Shown: positions 15,312 through 25,948, counted from the stretch's first letter. The stretch is DNA of 64,000 nucleotides from Pseudoalteromonas rhizosphaerae (GCF_902498845.1 NZ_CABVLM010000002.1:372001-436000); one strand, 5' to 3'. Made by a program: numbers and translations. Notes: generated by a model from the sequence alone, not told the origin.

Positions 15312-16460
15312 ATGAAATGGATGATAATTATGCCTTTAACGAGAATATTAGCTGTTGATGACGAGCCTTTTAATTTAGAAATTATAGAAGAGATATTGTT
15401 GGATCTTGATTTTGAATTAAAGATGGTTAGCAGTGGTCCTGAGTGCCTCAGCATAGTGGAAGAGTTTGCGCCGCAAGTAATCTTACTCGACGTGAGTATG
15501 CCACAAATGAATGGTTATGAAGTATGTAGAAAACTAAAGGCCAATCCCAGAACTGCAAATATTATAGTGATGTTCGTATCAGCCAGAGGCACTGTCGAAG
15601 AGCGGATGGAAGGGTATGCAGTCGGTGCAGAAGATTATATTGTTAAGCCATTTGGACAGGACGAACTTAAATCGAAACTGAAAATTCTTAACCAAGTACT
15701 GATTGAAAAAGAATCGTTAGAACAGCAAGTTGAAGAAGCCACATCCACTGCATTTAATGCCATGGCTAACAGTAGTGAAATGGGGCAAATAGTTAATTAT
15801 ATTGAGAGCATTGGTATGATTAACAATACTAAAGCGCTGGGTGAAGCCTTAGTTCATTGTTTAAGATCGTTTGATTTACAAAGTAATGTTGAGTTTAGAG
15901 CTAATATTGATGCTCCTGACCACTTTGCCCTAAATGGAACGTGTTCGCCGATTGTAATTGAATTGTTTGATATGCTCAAAAATAAGGGGCGGCTACATGA
16001 ATTTTCCCATCGTATCTTAGTTAATTATGAATTAATTAGTTTATTGATTTTAAATATGCCAGATCACGATCCTGATAAGCATGGCCGGATCCGAGATCAT
16101 GTGTGCTTTATTGTCAGTGTCACGGAGCAACAGCTACGCGCAATCATGACCCGTGAAGCTTTACAGTCGCAGCAAACAAAGCTAAATGATGCAATTACTA
16201 TGGTTAATAGCAAGTTTCATGGCTTAATTGAGCTGTTAAATGAAAACCGTCAGAGTAATGAAGCGGTGTTCAAGCGTTTACAAGAAGAGTTAGAACAGCG
16301 CATCCCATCAATGGGGCTAGACGAAGATCAAGAAGTGTTTATTTATCAGAAGGTAGATCAAGCAATTCAAAAATCAGTTGCCCGTGAAGAGTCTGTACAG
16401 GGGGTGAAAGCAGCTTTTCATGAAATTGAGCAAGACCTGTCTATCTTATTGAAAAAGTAA
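15312..16460 (+). CDS. Response regulator: receiver plus uncharacterised C-terminal domain
   Basis: A 382-residue protein; the start may instead be ATG 15330 (MPLTRILAVDDE), as neither site has a strong ribosome-binding site. The receiver (to about 130) is complete: acidic DDE, phospho-acceptor D60 in LLDVSMPQMNG and Lys in IVKPFG. A coiled linker leads to a roughly 130-residue domain (LGEALVHCLRSFDLQSNVEF ... GRLHEFSHRILVNYELISLLILNMPDHDP) that resembles a GAF-type sensory fold. A long C-terminal helical tail follows. No DNA-binding or GGDEF/EAL output is visible. It is almost certainly partnered with the hybrid kinase upstream; the output mode is unknown. Confidence 0.85.
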   Translation: MKWMIIMPLTRILAVDDEPFNLEIIEEILLDLDFELKMVSSGPECLSIVEEFAPQVILLDVSMPQMNGYEVCRKLKANPRTANIIVMFVSARGTVEERMEGYAVGAEDYIVKPFGQDELKSKLKILNQVLIEKESLEQQVEEATSTAFNAMANSSEMGQIVNYIESIGMINNTKALGEALVHCLRSFDLQSNVEFRANIDAPDHFALNGTCSPIVIELFDMLKNKGRLHEFSHRILVNYELISLLILNMPDHDPDKHGRIRDHVCFIVSVTEQQLRAIMTREALQSQQTKLNDAITMVNSKFHGLIELLNENRQSNEAVFKRLQEELEQRIPSMGLDEDQEVFIYQKVDQAIQKSVAREESVQGVKAAFHEIEQDLSILLKK

Positions 16461-16485
16461 CAGTAAATAATCAAGGGGTGTGAAG

Positions 16486-17619
16486 CTACGCATCTCTTGG
16501 TAAGCCCTTTTCTACGATACGTATCAAACGGGCGGTTTTTCTTAGCAACTTATCTTGTTTTGAGTGTTGTTGCTTAAGCGCCCACTCTATATGTTCTTTT
16601 ACCAACTCGGTTGATTGATCATAGCTGGCACTGAGTGCGTCAACGATCGATTGGCTAAATTGCGCATTACCTAAACCTACAGCAATATTTCGTAGCCAGC
16701 GCTGATGACCAATTCGACGGATCGGACTGCCTTCGGTATTTTTTAAAAAGGTGGCTTCATCCCAACTAAATAAATCAAGTAAATCTTTATCTTTTAGTTG
16801 TGTTCGTGGGTGAAAGTCGGCTTCATCGGTAATTTGCCCGTAGCGGTTCCATGGGCAAACTAATTGGCAATCATCACAGCCGTAAACGCGATTACCTAAT
16901 AGTGAGCGATATTGCTCAGGGATTGGTCCTTGCAGCTCAATAGTAAGATAAGAAATACACTTGCGTGCATCCACCACGTAAGGCTCTACAATTGCGCCGG
17001 TTGGGCATAAAGTAATGCAGGCAACGCACTTTCCACATCCCTCAAACTCATTGGGCTTATCAATTGGTAAAGGGATATCAACAAATAACTCACCCAAAAA
17101 GAACCAAGAACCGGCTTCTTTATTGATTAGCAAGCTGTGTTTTCCACGCCAGCCTAAACCTGCTTTTTCAGCAAGTTGACGTTCTAATACTGGTGCTGAA
17201 TCAACAAATGGCCGATAACCTAATTGACCTATTTGCAGCTCAATTTTTTGACCTAATTTCTTTAATCGATTACGCATCAGTTTATGATAATCACGCCCTA
17301 ACGCATAACGACTAATATACGCTTTATCGGTATTTTTGAGGGTTTTAGCAAAGCTTGCATCGGGGGGCAGGTAATTCATTTTTACAGATATAACCCGCAC
17401 AGTACCTGGGACTAGCTCCGCAGGGCGAGCGCGTTTCATACCATGAGCGGCCATATATTCCATATCGCCGTGATAGCCTAAATCAAGCCAGCGCTGTAAT
17501 TGTGCTTCGTGTTTGCTTAGATCAATGTCAGTGATGCCAACTTCAGCAAAGCCAAGTTCTTTACCCCACTGTTTTATATCAAGGGCTAACTGCGTGTGAT
17601 CGGATATTGAGCTACTCAC
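16486..17619 (-). CDS. queG: Epoxyqueuosine reductase QueG
   Basis: QueG carries out the last step of queuosine synthesis, reducing epoxyqueuosine in tRNA to queuosine with cobalamin and two [4Fe-4S] clusters. The 377-residue protein shows HGMKRARPAELVPGTVRVISVKMNY at the cobalamin domain. Its ferredoxin-like Cys clusters are CGKCVACITLCPTGAI and CGDDCQLVCPWNR (preceded by YGCDDC). A HEAT-like repeat end, RRIGHQRWLRNIAVGLGNA, completes it. Length and motifs are standard. It is convergent with the response-regulator gene. Confidence 0.96.
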   Translation of the reverse strand: MSSSISDHTQLALDIKQWGKELGFAEVGITDIDLSKHEAQLQRWLDLGYHGDMEYMAAHGMKRARPAELVPGTVRVISVKMNYLPPDASFAKTLKNTDKAYISRYALGRDYHKLMRNRLKKLGQKIELQIGQLGYRPFVDSAPVLERQLAEKAGLGWRGKHSLLINKEAGSWFFLGELFVDIPLPIDKPNEFEGCGKCVACITLCPTGAIVEPYVVDARKCISYLTIELQGPIPEQYRSLLGNRVYGCDDCQLVCPWNRYGQITDEADFHPRTQLKDKDLLDLFSWDEATFLKNTEGSPIRRIGHQRWLRNIAVGLGNAQFSQSIVDALSASYDQSTELVKEHIEWALKQQHSKQDKLLRKTARLIRIVEKGLPRDA

Positions 17620-17689
17620 ATGGGTACATCATTAAGAAAAAATAACGGCGCAATTTAACACATTTACAGCACAGTTAAAACGCTTGCGC

Positions 17690-18907
17690 TTAGACAAAAC
17701 GCTTTAACTGCTGCAGAGTTTGCTCACTTAGTTGTTGTGATAATTGACAATCACCTAGCGCTACATCAATTTGTGCTTTTGCTTGGCTGCCTAACGCAAC
17801 GATTTGTTCAACTGATTGATGAGTTTGATTTTGTGTCTGTTCGAGTAAGTGCACAGCGCTTACAATTTGCTGTAATTGTTGTTGATTGTGTTCAAATTCA
17901 ACAAGCCGATCGGTAAATCCATGGGATGTATTACTAATAGTTGTTTCTGCATTATGCGAATAACTGACAAGTTGCTCAGATTCCTTATTTGTTTGATTTA
18001 CTAAAGAATCCATTTGGTTGATGAAATCGCTGATCTGGCGAGTTGCATCACTTACTTTAACCGATAAAGTTCTTACTTCATCTGCTACAACCGCAAAACC
18101 ACGACCAGCTTCACCCGCACGAGCGGCTTCTATTGCAGCATTGAGCGCCAACAAATTAGTTTGATCTGAAAATTCTTCAACCATTTTCAGGATGCTACGA
18201 ATATTCTCGCTGTTTTGTTTTAAGCCAGAAATCGTTTCTGAAAAACTGCTCAATACATGACTAATCGATTTAACTTGAGTGACTAGTTTTGTGAGTTCTT
18301 GTGCAGAGTGTGTAACAAAGTTTAAATGCTCTGCGTTTACTTGATGAACATCATCGGTATTGGTAACGATACTTTGCAGACTATCAGTTATTTGATTACT
18401 GGCTGCGGTTATTGTTTGGCTAAAATCAATTTGTTGTTCGCTTAGCTGCGCCGTATGTTGCATTGACTCAGTCACTTGATTATTACTTTGTGCGCTGGCC
18501 TGCGAACTTTGGTAAGTGGTAGCGAGTAATTGGCTTAGATGATCAGTAAAGGTATTGTACTGTTGGCTGATTTCACGAAATTCATCATAGGTAAAGTGGG
18601 GGAGTTTAGCTGCTAAGTTTGCATCTTGGCGGTTAATTTTTATTAAAGTATCACGCATTGCTGTAACTGGGCGCACGATCAGAAAGCGCATGTAAAAGAG
18701 TGTAAAGGCAAAGCCGGCAATAATAATCACCGTGAGTAACCAAAATAGGCTGGTGTCTGCGTCTTGCGTAGTTAGACTTTTATATAACCAAATCAAAGTA
18801 ATAGCTTGGAAAATAAATACAAAGCTAAGATTGCCAACAATCTTTCGGGTTAAAGTAAAAAAGAAGCTTTGTTCTATAAAGTTATAAATACGCATATACC
18901 CACTCAT
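17690..18907 (-). CDS. Methyl-accepting chemotaxis protein
   Basis: A 405-residue inner-membrane chemoreceptor. Two membrane segments lie close together (about 23-45 and 55-78) with only a few residues between them, so there is almost no periplasmic sensor domain. A HAMP-like region (about 75-130) precedes the signalling hairpin, whose tip [38 protein letters not shown] is fully conserved for CheA/CheW contact. Start taken at ATG 18907. It lacks a C-terminal CheR-tethering peptide. The signal is probably sensed in the membrane or cytosol. It stands alone, far from any che operon in this window. Confidence 0.92.
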   Translation of the reverse strand: MSGYMRIYNFIEQSFFFTLTRKIVGNLSFVFIFQAITLIWLYKSLTTQDADTSLFWLLTVIIIAGFAFTLFYMRFLIVRPVTAMRDTLIKINRQDANLAAKLPHFTYDEFREISQQYNTFTDHLSQLLATTYQSSQASAQSNNQVTESMQHTAQLSEQQIDFSQTITAASNQITDSLQSIVTNTDDVHQVNAEHLNFVTHSAQELTKLVTQVKSISHVLSSFSETISGLKQNSENIRSILKMVEEFSDQTNLLALNAAIEAARAGEAGRGFAVVADEVRTLSVKVSDATRQISDFINQMDSLVNQTNKESEQLVSYSHNAETTISNTSHGFTDRLVEFEHNQQQLQQIVSAVHLLEQTQNQTHQSVEQIVALGSQAKAQIDVALGDCQLSQQLSEQTLQQLKRFV

Positions 18908-19002
18908 CAATTGCCCGCTCGGCTGTTGTATTGTTTTACTCAGTATCGTTCAAATTCACTTTAATTCAAGAATATAGGATGAACGGTAGCCATTTTTGAT
19001 AA

Positions 19003-19701
19003 CTACAGTGAGTTTAAAATCATTTTCGTGTTGCATGGGTAATTAGTAAAAATTCCGTCGACACCAAAACTAAGCATTAACTCAATATCTTCTTGTTTAT
19101 CAACCGTATATGCATAAACTTGTAAGCCGCGTTGTTTGGCATCCGCGACAAACTCATGGTTAATAAAGTTTTTATCAACATGAATACTAAACGCCTGTAA
19201 GCGCTGGGCAAATTCGGCATAGTTGATAGGAATGGAGCCCGTTAACGCGCCAATTTTTAGCCAAGGTAGTTTCTGTTTAAGCCACATTAATTGATGATGA
19301 TCAAATGAAGAGACTAACAGCATATCCTGAGATAGTTTGTTATTAACGATATTTAACTCAATCAGCTCAACAAATTTATCCAACGAGAAAGTGTGTTTTA
19401 ACTCAAGGTTTAAGAGCACTTTATTGGCTGTCCAATCAATAGTTTGCTGTAGGGTTGGGACAAATTCGCCATTGCCGGCATCAAAACATTGAATTTGCTC
19501 TCGGGTAAGTTTATTTATTTTGCCGCGGCCGCTGGTGGTGCGATCTAGCCAAGTATCATGGATGATCATGTAATCATCCAAACAGCTTTGTACATCGACT
19601 TCAATACCATCGACTTCAATTTCGACTGCTGCGGTTATCGCACTCTGGGTATTTTCTGGATAAGTGCCACTGGCGCCCCGATGAGCAAAAACTTTTATCA
19701 T
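19003..19701 (-). CDS. Glycerophosphodiester phosphodiesterase
   Basis: A GDPD enzyme that splits glycerophosphodiesters from phospholipid turnover into glycerol-3-phosphate and an alcohol. The start is at ATG 19701 (MIKVFAHRGASG), which overlaps the stop of the transporter gene as ATGA and gives about 232 residues; an upstream extension to 19728 would lie inside the neighbour. Catalytic motifs are HRGASGTYPENT, EVDVQSCLDDYMIIHD (acid/base and metal ligands) and the C-terminal VYAYTVD...GVDGIFTNYP. There is no signal peptide, so it is cytosolic like UgpQ. It is translationally coupled to the EamA transporter. Confidence 0.92.
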   Translation of the reverse strand: MIKVFAHRGASGTYPENTQSAITAAVEIEVDGIEVDVQSCLDDYMIIHDTWLDRTTSGRGKINKLTREQIQCFDAGNGEFVPTLQQTIDWTANKVLLNLELKHTFSLDKFVELIELNIVNNKLSQDMLLVSSFDHHQLMWLKQKLPWLKIGALTGSIPINYAEFAQRLQAFSIHVDKNFINHEFVADAKQRGLQVYAYTVDKQEDIELMLSFGVDGIFTNYPCNTKMILNSL

Positions 19702-20564
19702 AATGTGTGTTTCCGAGTAACTGACCATGTTTCGTAAAATGCTGCACTAATCACTAAAGCACCGCCAAGCAGGGTCTGTAGTGAAGGTTGTTCATGCAAC
19801 AGCAAAAAAGCTAAAAATGTGCCATATAAAGGCTGTAAACAAGAAATAAGTCCCGCTGTTGATGCTGATAAATACTGTAAACTTGCCGCAAATAAAGAGT
19901 GCGGAGTTGCAGTAAAAATTACGCCAGCGACGAGCAATAACCCTAGATCTTGGTTCGATATATTAATCACTGGTACTTCAATAAAAGCACATAATAACAA
20001 GCTAGCCACTAATGTTTGATAAAACATAGTTTGTGGCCCACCGTAGTGGCTAAAGTATCGCTTATGAACAATATTTCTAAACGCGAAAAAAAATGCTGAA
20101 ATAACACCGGTTACCACGCCTAAGGTGACATCATTACCCATATCTGCATTTGGTGTCAGTAAATAGATCCCTGTTATTACTACACTTGCGCTGAGCAAAT
20201 CGTTTACTTTGGGCTTACTACCATTAAAGAATGGTTCAATAAATACGGTGATCACAGGGTAAGTAAAAAATGCAATCATGCCAACCGCAATCCCAGCCAT
20301 TTGCATACCAGCAAAGTAGGTGACCCAATGTATACCTACAGCAGCCCCTAACAACAAAGCAATTAAGTAATCTTTAGCACCGCTGAGTTTAATTGCTTTT
20401 TTTTGCCATAACAGCAATATCATAATAGCCAGACCCGCGATGGCTGCGCGGTACACGGTGATATCTAATGCGTTGAGATTTATTAATTTGGCAAATAGTG
20501 CTGTGCCACCAAAAAGTAATACCGCAATATGTAAATAAATTAAACTTTGTTGTTGGGGTTGCAT
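19698..20564 (-). CDS. EamA/DMT-family transporter
   Basis: A 288-residue integral membrane protein with ten predicted hydrophobic helices arranged as two EamA repeats (about 8-135 and 150-282). Typical marks are VYRAAIAGLAIMILLL, HWVTYFAGMQMAGIAVGMIAFFTYPV and QTLLGGALVISAAF. The drug/metabolite transporter superfamily exports or imports small metabolites; the substrate cannot be read from sequence. The stop codon overlaps the start of the glycerophosphodiesterase, so the two are co-translated; any functional link between them is an inference. Confidence 0.88.
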   Translation of the reverse strand: MQPQQQSLIYLHIAVLLFGGTALFAKLINLNALDITVYRAAIAGLAIMILLLWQKKAIKLSGAKDYLIALLLGAAVGIHWVTYFAGMQMAGIAVGMIAFFTYPVITVFIEPFFNGSKPKVNDLLSASVVITGIYLLTPNADMGNDVTLGVVTGVISAFFFAFRNIVHKRYFSHYGGPQTMFYQTLVASLLLCAFIEVPVINISNQDLGLLLVAGVIFTATPHSLFAASLQYLSASTAGLISCLQPLYGTFLAFLLLHEQPSLQTLLGGALVISAAFYETWSVTRKHTL

Positions 20565-20717
20565 GTAAATTCGCTCTGCTATTTTTTACTATCTTATCAC
20601 TGCTCATAATAAGGTGAAATTTTTAAAACATGACAAATGTCAGCAAAGTTGATGACATTTTACACTCTTATTTTTTTTAGCGGCTGGCATAGTTATCACA
20701 TTCAACTGGAGGTAATT

Positions 20718-20873
20718 ATGAATGCTTTAATTTTAATCAGTTTATATATCAGCGATTTTTTTGAAATATATAGTTTTAGTATTACTTACGCCGGTTACTT
20801 TATGCTGTTATGTGTTTTTGTGTTATTTAGTAAAAACATAATTATAAATAAAACGATACACTTGGGGTATTAG
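20718..20873 (+). CDS. Small single-pass or hairpin membrane protein (51 aa) upstream of a two-component system
   Basis: The start is ATG 20718 because a perfect GGAGG lies 5 bases upstream; the longer frame from 20637 has no such site. The product is almost wholly hydrophobic, with two possible membrane stretches (NALILISLYISDFF and TYAGYFMLLCVFVLFSK) and a short basic tail. Its TAG stop is followed one base later by the ATG of the histidine kinase, so both are on one message. No family is recognised. The tight coupling suggests an accessory or signal-relay role for the kinase, as seen for other small membrane partners of sensor kinases; that is inference. Confidence 0.7.
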   Translation: MNALILISLYISDFFEIYSFSITYAGYFMLLCVFVLFSKNIIINKTIHLGY

Positions 20874-20874
20874 T

Positions 20875-21975
20875 ATGAGTTCACTTGACACGGTTGCTGA
20901 GCAAATCGATAAAGGGTTTTGGAAGTATGGACATTTAATTTTTACTGGCTTTTATTTGTTGCCAATTATGATTAACTTTGCAAATTTAACCGCAAACAAC
21001 ATTTTTATGTCCTTAGCTTTATATATTGCTTTTATTATGCTCTATGTAAAAGCAATAAATTGCCAAGATACCGATACTACTAAGTTAGTTATTGCTATGT
21101 TGTTAGTTTGTTTTAGTGCTACTTTTTATACCTCAGGCACACCGACATTATTTGGTTTCGTTGCCTATATTGTCGGTTATGCATATAGTAAACTGCAACG
21201 AATTTTTTCAGCGTTAGTGGTCATTTTAACTGTTCTATTAAGTGCATATATTGGCGATATTGCAAAAGTAGAATACTTTCTCGCTATATCTTTAATTTTA
21301 TGTGCGGCCTTATTTAGCTACGGTATAGCTGCAAAAAGAGAGCAGCAATATAAAATCCGCGAGCAAGAAAACGCCACGCAATTAGAGCAATTAGCAGCAA
21401 TTGCTGAACGCGAGCGTATTGCTCGCGATTTACATGATATTTTAGGTCATTCTCTTTCATCAATTGCTTTAAAAGCAGAGCTTGCTAATAAATTAAATCA
21501 AGGTGAGCGTTACACACAAGCAAATACTGAAATTGCCCAAGTTGCAGAGCTTGCAAGGCAGCTATTGAGTGATGTGAGAAGTGCTGTCAGTGATTTAAAA
21601 CAGCTCAATCTTGCGAGTCAAATTTCCCAATTGAAACAAAGGCTAACCGAACAAGGTTTTGAGGCGGATTTTAACGTCAAGTTAAATGTGTTACCTGCAA
21701 AAGTAGAAGGTATCGCAAGTCTTATTATTAAGGAAGCTGTTACTAACTTACTACGCCATAGCAGCACCAAGAAATGCATCGTTAGCATAGCGCAAAATCA
21801 GCAGCAGTTAATAATCAATGTGATTGATCATGCACCATTTAGCTCAATAAAACCTGGAAATGGCTTAAATGGCATTAAAGAACGAGCAGAGCAGCTAGAT
21901 GGTAAGGCTACATTTACCTGTGAGGATAACTTTAGTTTAAATGTAATGCTGCCTTTAACAGCGAAGGGGTTCTAA
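20875..21975 (+). CDS. DesK/NarX-type membrane sensor histidine kinase
   Basis: A 366-residue kinase with five or six transmembrane helices in the first 150 residues and almost no extracytoplasmic domain, as in thermosensor DesK. After a coiled linker comes HisKA_3 with phospho-acceptor H187 in ERERIARDLHDILGHSLSS, then an HATPase domain with KEAVTNLLRHS and GNGLNGIKERAEQLDG. The DxxLGH pattern (DILGH) is that of the phosphatase-competent HisKA_3 group. It overlaps the regulator by one base (TAATG). The likely stimulus is membrane state, temperature or a membrane-active compound; the sequence alone does not say which. Confidence 0.92.
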   Translation: MSSLDTVAEQIDKGFWKYGHLIFTGFYLLPIMINFANLTANNIFMSLALYIAFIMLYVKAINCQDTDTTKLVIAMLLVCFSATFYTSGTPTLFGFVAYIVGYAYSKLQRIFSALVVILTVLLSAYIGDIAKVEYFLAISLILCAALFSYGIAAKREQQYKIREQENATQLEQLAAIAERERIARDLHDILGHSLSSIALKAELANKLNQGERYTQANTEIAQVAELARQLLSDVRSAVSDLKQLNLASQISQLKQRLTEQGFEADFNVKLNVLPAKVEGIASLIIKEAVTNLLRHSSTKKCIVSIAQNQQQLIINVIDHAPFSSIKPGNGLNGIKERAEQLDGKATFTCEDNFSLNVMLPLTAKGF

Positions 21976-22589
21976 TGATCAAGGTGTATTTAGTAGAAGA
22001 TCAGGGGCTTGTGCGCGACGCAATCGCAGCATTATTAAGTCTAGATTTTAATATTGAGGTAATTGGTCAAGCAAGTAATGGGCAAGATGCATTAACAGCC
22101 ATAAACGTGCTAGACAGTAACTCTCTTCCTGATATTATTTTAACCGATATCGAAATGCCTAGCATGAACGGCATCGAACTCAGTGAGCAAATTGCATCAA
22201 AATACCCTGCTATAAAAATAGTTATTATGACCACCTTTTCGCGAGCGGGTTATATTAGGCGTTCTTTAAGTGCTGGCGTTAAGGGCTTTATTTTAAAAGA
22301 AGCCCCGAGCGATGAATTAATTAGCGCGCTTAAAAAAGTAATGCACGGGCAAAAGGTTATTGATCCTGAGCTTGCTATTAACGCATTAGATGATACTGAT
22401 CCGCTGACAGATAAAGAACGAAAAGCATTACAACTCTCAAGTGAAGGGTTGAAAACAGCCGATATTGCCGCAAGGTTATACTTAAGCGAGGGCACGGTAC
22501 GTAATTACTTATCAGACGCTATTGCTAAATTAAATGCCATAAACCGAGTAGATGCAGCGCGTATAGCCAAACAAAAAGGTTGGTTATAA
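21975..22589 (+). CDS. NarL/LuxR-family response regulator (DesR-like)
   Basis: A 204-residue regulator. The receiver domain has the acidic pocket VEDQ, phospho-acceptor Asp in ILTDIEMPSMNG and Lys in GFILKEAPS. A short linker leads to a LuxR-type helix-turn-helix (LTDKERKALQLSSEGLKTADIAARLYLSEGTVRNYLSDAIAKLNAINRVDAARIA). It is the DNA-binding partner of the preceding kinase. No obvious target (desaturase or ABC transporter) lies next to it in this window, so its regulon must be elsewhere. Confidence 0.93.
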   Translation: MIKVYLVEDQGLVRDAIAALLSLDFNIEVIGQASNGQDALTAINVLDSNSLPDIILTDIEMPSMNGIELSEQIASKYPAIKIVIMTTFSRAGYIRRSLSAGVKGFILKEAPSDELISALKKVMHGQKVIDPELAINALDDTDPLTDKERKALQLSSEGLKTADIAARLYLSEGTVRNYLSDAIAKLNAINRVDAARIAKQKGWL

Positions 22590-22709
22590 CGCCGTAATAA
22601 GCTGTTTAAAGCAAGTAAAAGCGCTTTCTTAAAAGTTTCATAGCTTTTGCCTGTCTCATTGATCGGTTATGGGTTAAAATAACATCATAACCAATTAACA
22701 AGATAGTGA

Positions 22710-25205
22710 ATGTCAAACCAAGATCCTAATCTCAGTCGAGAACAAGAAAAGTACGAAAACCCTGTCCCAAGTCGTGAGTTTATACTTACTCATATAAAAG
22801 ACCGTGCCAAGCCTGCTAATTTTCATCAATTATGTGAGGAGTTAGCGGTAAACGATGATGAGCGTCAAATTGCTTTTAAGCGTCGTTTACGTGCCATGGA
22901 GCGTGATGGTCAACTGTTCTTTAATAAATTTAAATGCTACGCCTTAATTGATGAAGCTGGGCTTGTTAAAGGCAAAGTAATCGGTCACCGTGACGGGTTT
23001 GGCTTTTTAGAAGTCGAAGGCGAAAGTAAAGACTGGTTTATTGCCAAGCATCAAATGAGTTCGGTGCTGCATGGCGACATAGTACTGGCTAAAGGCACCA
23101 AACGAGGCTCCGGCGGCAAGTGCGATGCGCGTATTATTAAAGTGCTGACTGGCGAGCGAGCACCAATTGTAGGTCGCTATTTTGTTGAGCACGGCATAGC
23201 AGTGGTGGTGGCGGAAGATCCACGTATCACCCAAGATATTATTATTTTGCCGGGCAGTGAAAACGGCGCACGTCACAACCAAATGGTGCAAGTGCAAATT
23301 ACCCAAAACCCTAACCGTAATATGAATGCGGTAGGGAAAATCATTGATGTACTGGGTGAGCATTTAGCCCCTGGTATGGAAATTGAAGTGGCACTGCGTA
23401 ATCACGATATCCCGCATGTATGGCCAGAAGCGGTTGAAAAGCAGGTTGAACACTTAGGTGAGTTTGTCGAAGAAGGTGACAAGCAAAATCGAGTTGATTT
23501 ACGTGATTTACCATTGGTTACGATTGATGGTGAAGATGCTCGCGATTTTGATGATGCGGTGTATTGTGAGCCTGTTGAATCGGGTGGTTGGCGGTTATGG
23601 GTAGCGATTGCTGATGTATCCCATTATGTCGCAATGAATACCCCACTTAATGCCGAGGCAATCGAACGTGGTAACTCAGTGTATTTCCCTGAACAAGTTA
23701 TTCCTATGCTGCCAAAAGTATTGTCCAATGGCTTGTGTTCATTAAATCCAAAAGTTGACCGTTTATGTATGGTCGCAGAAATGCTGGTATCGGCTGAAGG
23801 TAAATTATCAGGCTATCGCTTTTACGAAGCGGTGATGAATTCGCATGCGCGCTTAACCTACACCAAAGTAAACGCTATTTTACAAGGTGATGAGAAGTTA
23901 CGTACTGAATACGCACCGGTCGTGCCACATTTAACTGATTTACAGCAAATGTATATGGCATTAAAAGCCGCCCGCCAAGAGCGCGGAGCGATTGAGTTTG
24001 AAACCCTTGAAACACGTTTTGTATTTAACGCTCAGCGTAAGATTGAATCTATAGTGCCGGTGCTGCGTAATGACGCCCACAAGCTGATTGAAGAATGTAT
24101 GATTTTAGCCAATGTGTCTGCGGCTAAAATGCTTGAAAAACACGAAGCCAGCGCGCTTTATCGTGTTCATGCTGAACCAGATGGAGAAAAACTGGCTAAC
24201 TTTAGACAGTTTTTATCAGAGTTGGGTATTGAATCAACACTCAGTGATGAGCCAACACCAAAAGAAATTACCCATGTGTTAGCCAAGCTTGGCGACCGCC
24301 CTGATGCTGAACTTATCCAAACTATGCTACTGCGTTCGATGAAGCAGGCAGTATATCAAGCTGAAAACATCGGTCACTTTGGTTTGTCATTAGGTGAATA
24401 TGCACATTTCACCTCGCCAATTCGTCGTTACCCAGATTTAGTCGTACATCGTGCGATTAAAGGCATTTTGAAAGCCCAAGGTATGGTTACGTCGGGTGCG
24501 TATGTTTATAGTGACGAAGAAGTCGCGCAATTGGGCGAGCAGTGTTCGAATACGGAGCGTCGTGCAGATGACGCAACCCGTGAAGTAGCTGATTGGCTGA
24601 AATGTGAATACATGCAAGATCATGTGGGCGACGAATTTGAAGGAGTGATCTCATCGGTTACTAACTTTGGTTTGTTTATTCGCTTAGCTGATTTACAAAT
24701 TGATGGCCTTATCCATGTCACTAATTTAGGCGATGAGTATTTTCAATATGATGGCGCTAAACATTGCTTGATTGGTGAGCATTCTCGTAAAGTTCATCGT
24801 TTAGGCGATAAAGTCACGGTTCAGGTGGCATCGGTAAGCTTAGATGAGCGTCGCATCAATTTAACGCTCAGTGGCGATGTTGCACAAGACAGATACGCGC
24901 GTCGTCGTGGTGATGCAAAAGGGCATCAGCCGGCAAGTGTTCGTTCGCAGCTAAAACGTGGCAAAATACCAGGTAAAAAAGCTGACGCGAAAGAGCCTGG
25001 TGAACTTAGCGGTCGTTCTGATCAGGGAAAACCAAAGCCAAAAAAAAACAGTGCCAGTCGAGGTAAAAAGAAGCCTACAGGAAAATCAGCGGATGCTGGC
25101 ACTACAACGACTGCAAAAAAACCAAAGAGAAAGGCCGTGAAAAAGCCGAAAAGACCCGGCAAAAATGCCCGTAAAAGTAAGAGTTCAGGAGCAAGTGATA
25201 CGTGA
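22710..25205 (+). CDS. rnr: Ribonuclease R
   Basis: RNase R is the processive 3'-5' exoribonuclease that degrades structured RNA and helps in trans-translation and cold adaptation. The 831-residue protein has an N-terminal winged-helix region, cold-shock domains ([15 protein letters not shown]), and the RNB catalytic domain with the four-Asp motif in [17 protein letters not shown] and [17 protein letters not shown]. An S1 domain follows ([18 protein letters not shown]). A long Lys-rich tail from about 740 is typical of RNase R helicase/RNA-binding ends. It overlaps rlmB by four bases (GTGA), so both are one operon as in E. coli. Confidence 0.97.
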   Translation: MSNQDPNLSREQEKYENPVPSREFILTHIKDRAKPANFHQLCEELAVNDDERQIAFKRRLRAMERDGQLFFNKFKCYALIDEAGLVKGKVIGHRDGFGFLEVEGESKDWFIAKHQMSSVLHGDIVLAKGTKRGSGGKCDARIIKVLTGERAPIVGRYFVEHGIAVVVAEDPRITQDIIILPGSENGARHNQMVQVQITQNPNRNMNAVGKIIDVLGEHLAPGMEIEVALRNHDIPHVWPEAVEKQVEHLGEFVEEGDKQNRVDLRDLPLVTIDGEDARDFDDAVYCEPVESGGWRLWVAIADVSHYVAMNTPLNAEAIERGNSVYFPEQVIPMLPKVLSNGLCSLNPKVDRLCMVAEMLVSAEGKLSGYRFYEAVMNSHARLTYTKVNAILQGDEKLRTEYAPVVPHLTDLQQMYMALKAARQERGAIEFETLETRFVFNAQRKIESIVPVLRNDAHKLIEECMILANVSAAKMLEKHEASALYRVHAEPDGEKLANFRQFLSELGIESTLSDEPTPKEITHVLAKLGDRPDAELIQTMLLRSMKQAVYQAENIGHFGLSLGEYAHFTSPIRRYPDLVVHRAIKGILKAQGMVTSGAYVYSDEEVAQLGEQCSNTERRADDATREVADWLKCEYMQDHVGDEFEGVISSVTNFGLFIRLADLQIDGLIHVTNLGDEYFQYDGAKHCLIGEHSRKVHRLGDKVTVQVASVSLDERRINLTLSGDVAQDRYARRRGDAKGHQPASVRSQLKRGKIPGKKADAKEPGELSGRSDQGKPKPKKNSASRGKKKPTGKSADAGTTTTAKKPKRKAVKKPKRPGKNARKSKSSGASDT

Positions 25206-25948
25206 GTAATGAATTAATTTTTGGCTTTCACTCTGTTGAAGCAATTTTCGCAAGTGAGCCTGAGCGTTTTATTGAAATTTATGCCCTAAAAGGACGTGAT
25301 GATAAACGCTTATCTCCAATTATTGAAGAAGCGCGTAAATTTGGTATATCAGTGCAGTTTATGCAGCGCAAAGCCCTTGATAACAAATCAAAGGGTGAGC
25401 AGCATCAAGGCATTATTGCTAATGTTATCGCAGCTCCGACTTTTAACGAAAAAGATTTGGATGCAATCATTGCGCGTGAAGAAACGCCATTTTTACTGGT
25501 TCTCGATGGCATAACAGATCCGCATAATTTAGGTGCTTGCTTACGTAGTGCAGACGCTGCCGGTGTTCACGCCATTATTGTGCCAAAAGATAAATCAGCA
25601 AAACTAAATGGCACAGCGCGTAAAGTTGCCTGTGGTGCAGCTGAGACAGTACCGCTGATCCAAGTCACCAATCTTGCCCGTACTTTACGTGAAATTAAAG
25701 ATGCCGGTGTTTGGGTTGTTGGTACTGCTGGCGAAACCGATGTGCATGTATTTGATGCCAATCTGACCGGGCCTATGGCGATTGTTATGGGCGCTGAAGG
25801 TGAAGGTATGCGCCGCTTAACGCGCGAACATTGTGATGTGTTAGTTAAAATCCCAATGGCGGGCACTGTTTCAAGCTTAAACGTATCTGTAGCAACAGGT
25901 ATTTGTTTATTTGAAGTACTGCGTCAGAGAAATACGACACAGCCATAA
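25202..25948 (+). CDS. rlmB: 23S rRNA (guanosine-2'-O-)-methyltransferase RlmB
   Basis: RlmB methylates G2251 of 23S rRNA in the peptidyl-transferase region. The 248-residue SpoU/SPOUT enzyme has the N-terminal substrate-binding domain ([10 protein letters not shown]...KGRDDKRL) and the three SPOUT motifs: [41 protein letters not shown] and [22 protein letters not shown]. It starts with GTG inside the rnr stop codon, which argues for translational coupling, and is followed by a terminator hairpin. Confidence 0.97.
   Translation: MSNELIFGFHSVEAIFASEPERFIEIYALKGRDDKRLSPIIEEARKFGISVQFMQRKALDNKSKGEQHQGIIANVIAAPTFNEKDLDAIIAREETPFLLVLDGITDPHNLGACLRSADAAGVHAIIVPKDKSAKLNGTARKVACGAAETVPLIQVTNLARTLREIKDAGVWVVGTAGETDVHVFDANLTGPMAIVMGAEGEGMRRLTREHCDVLVKIPMAGTVSSLNVSVATGICLFEVLRQRNTTQP

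Noticed and set aside
22590..22709. Terminator after the DesR-like gene
   Set aside because: Only short imperfect inverted pieces (AAAGCGCTTT) are present and no stem followed by a T-run could be drawn.
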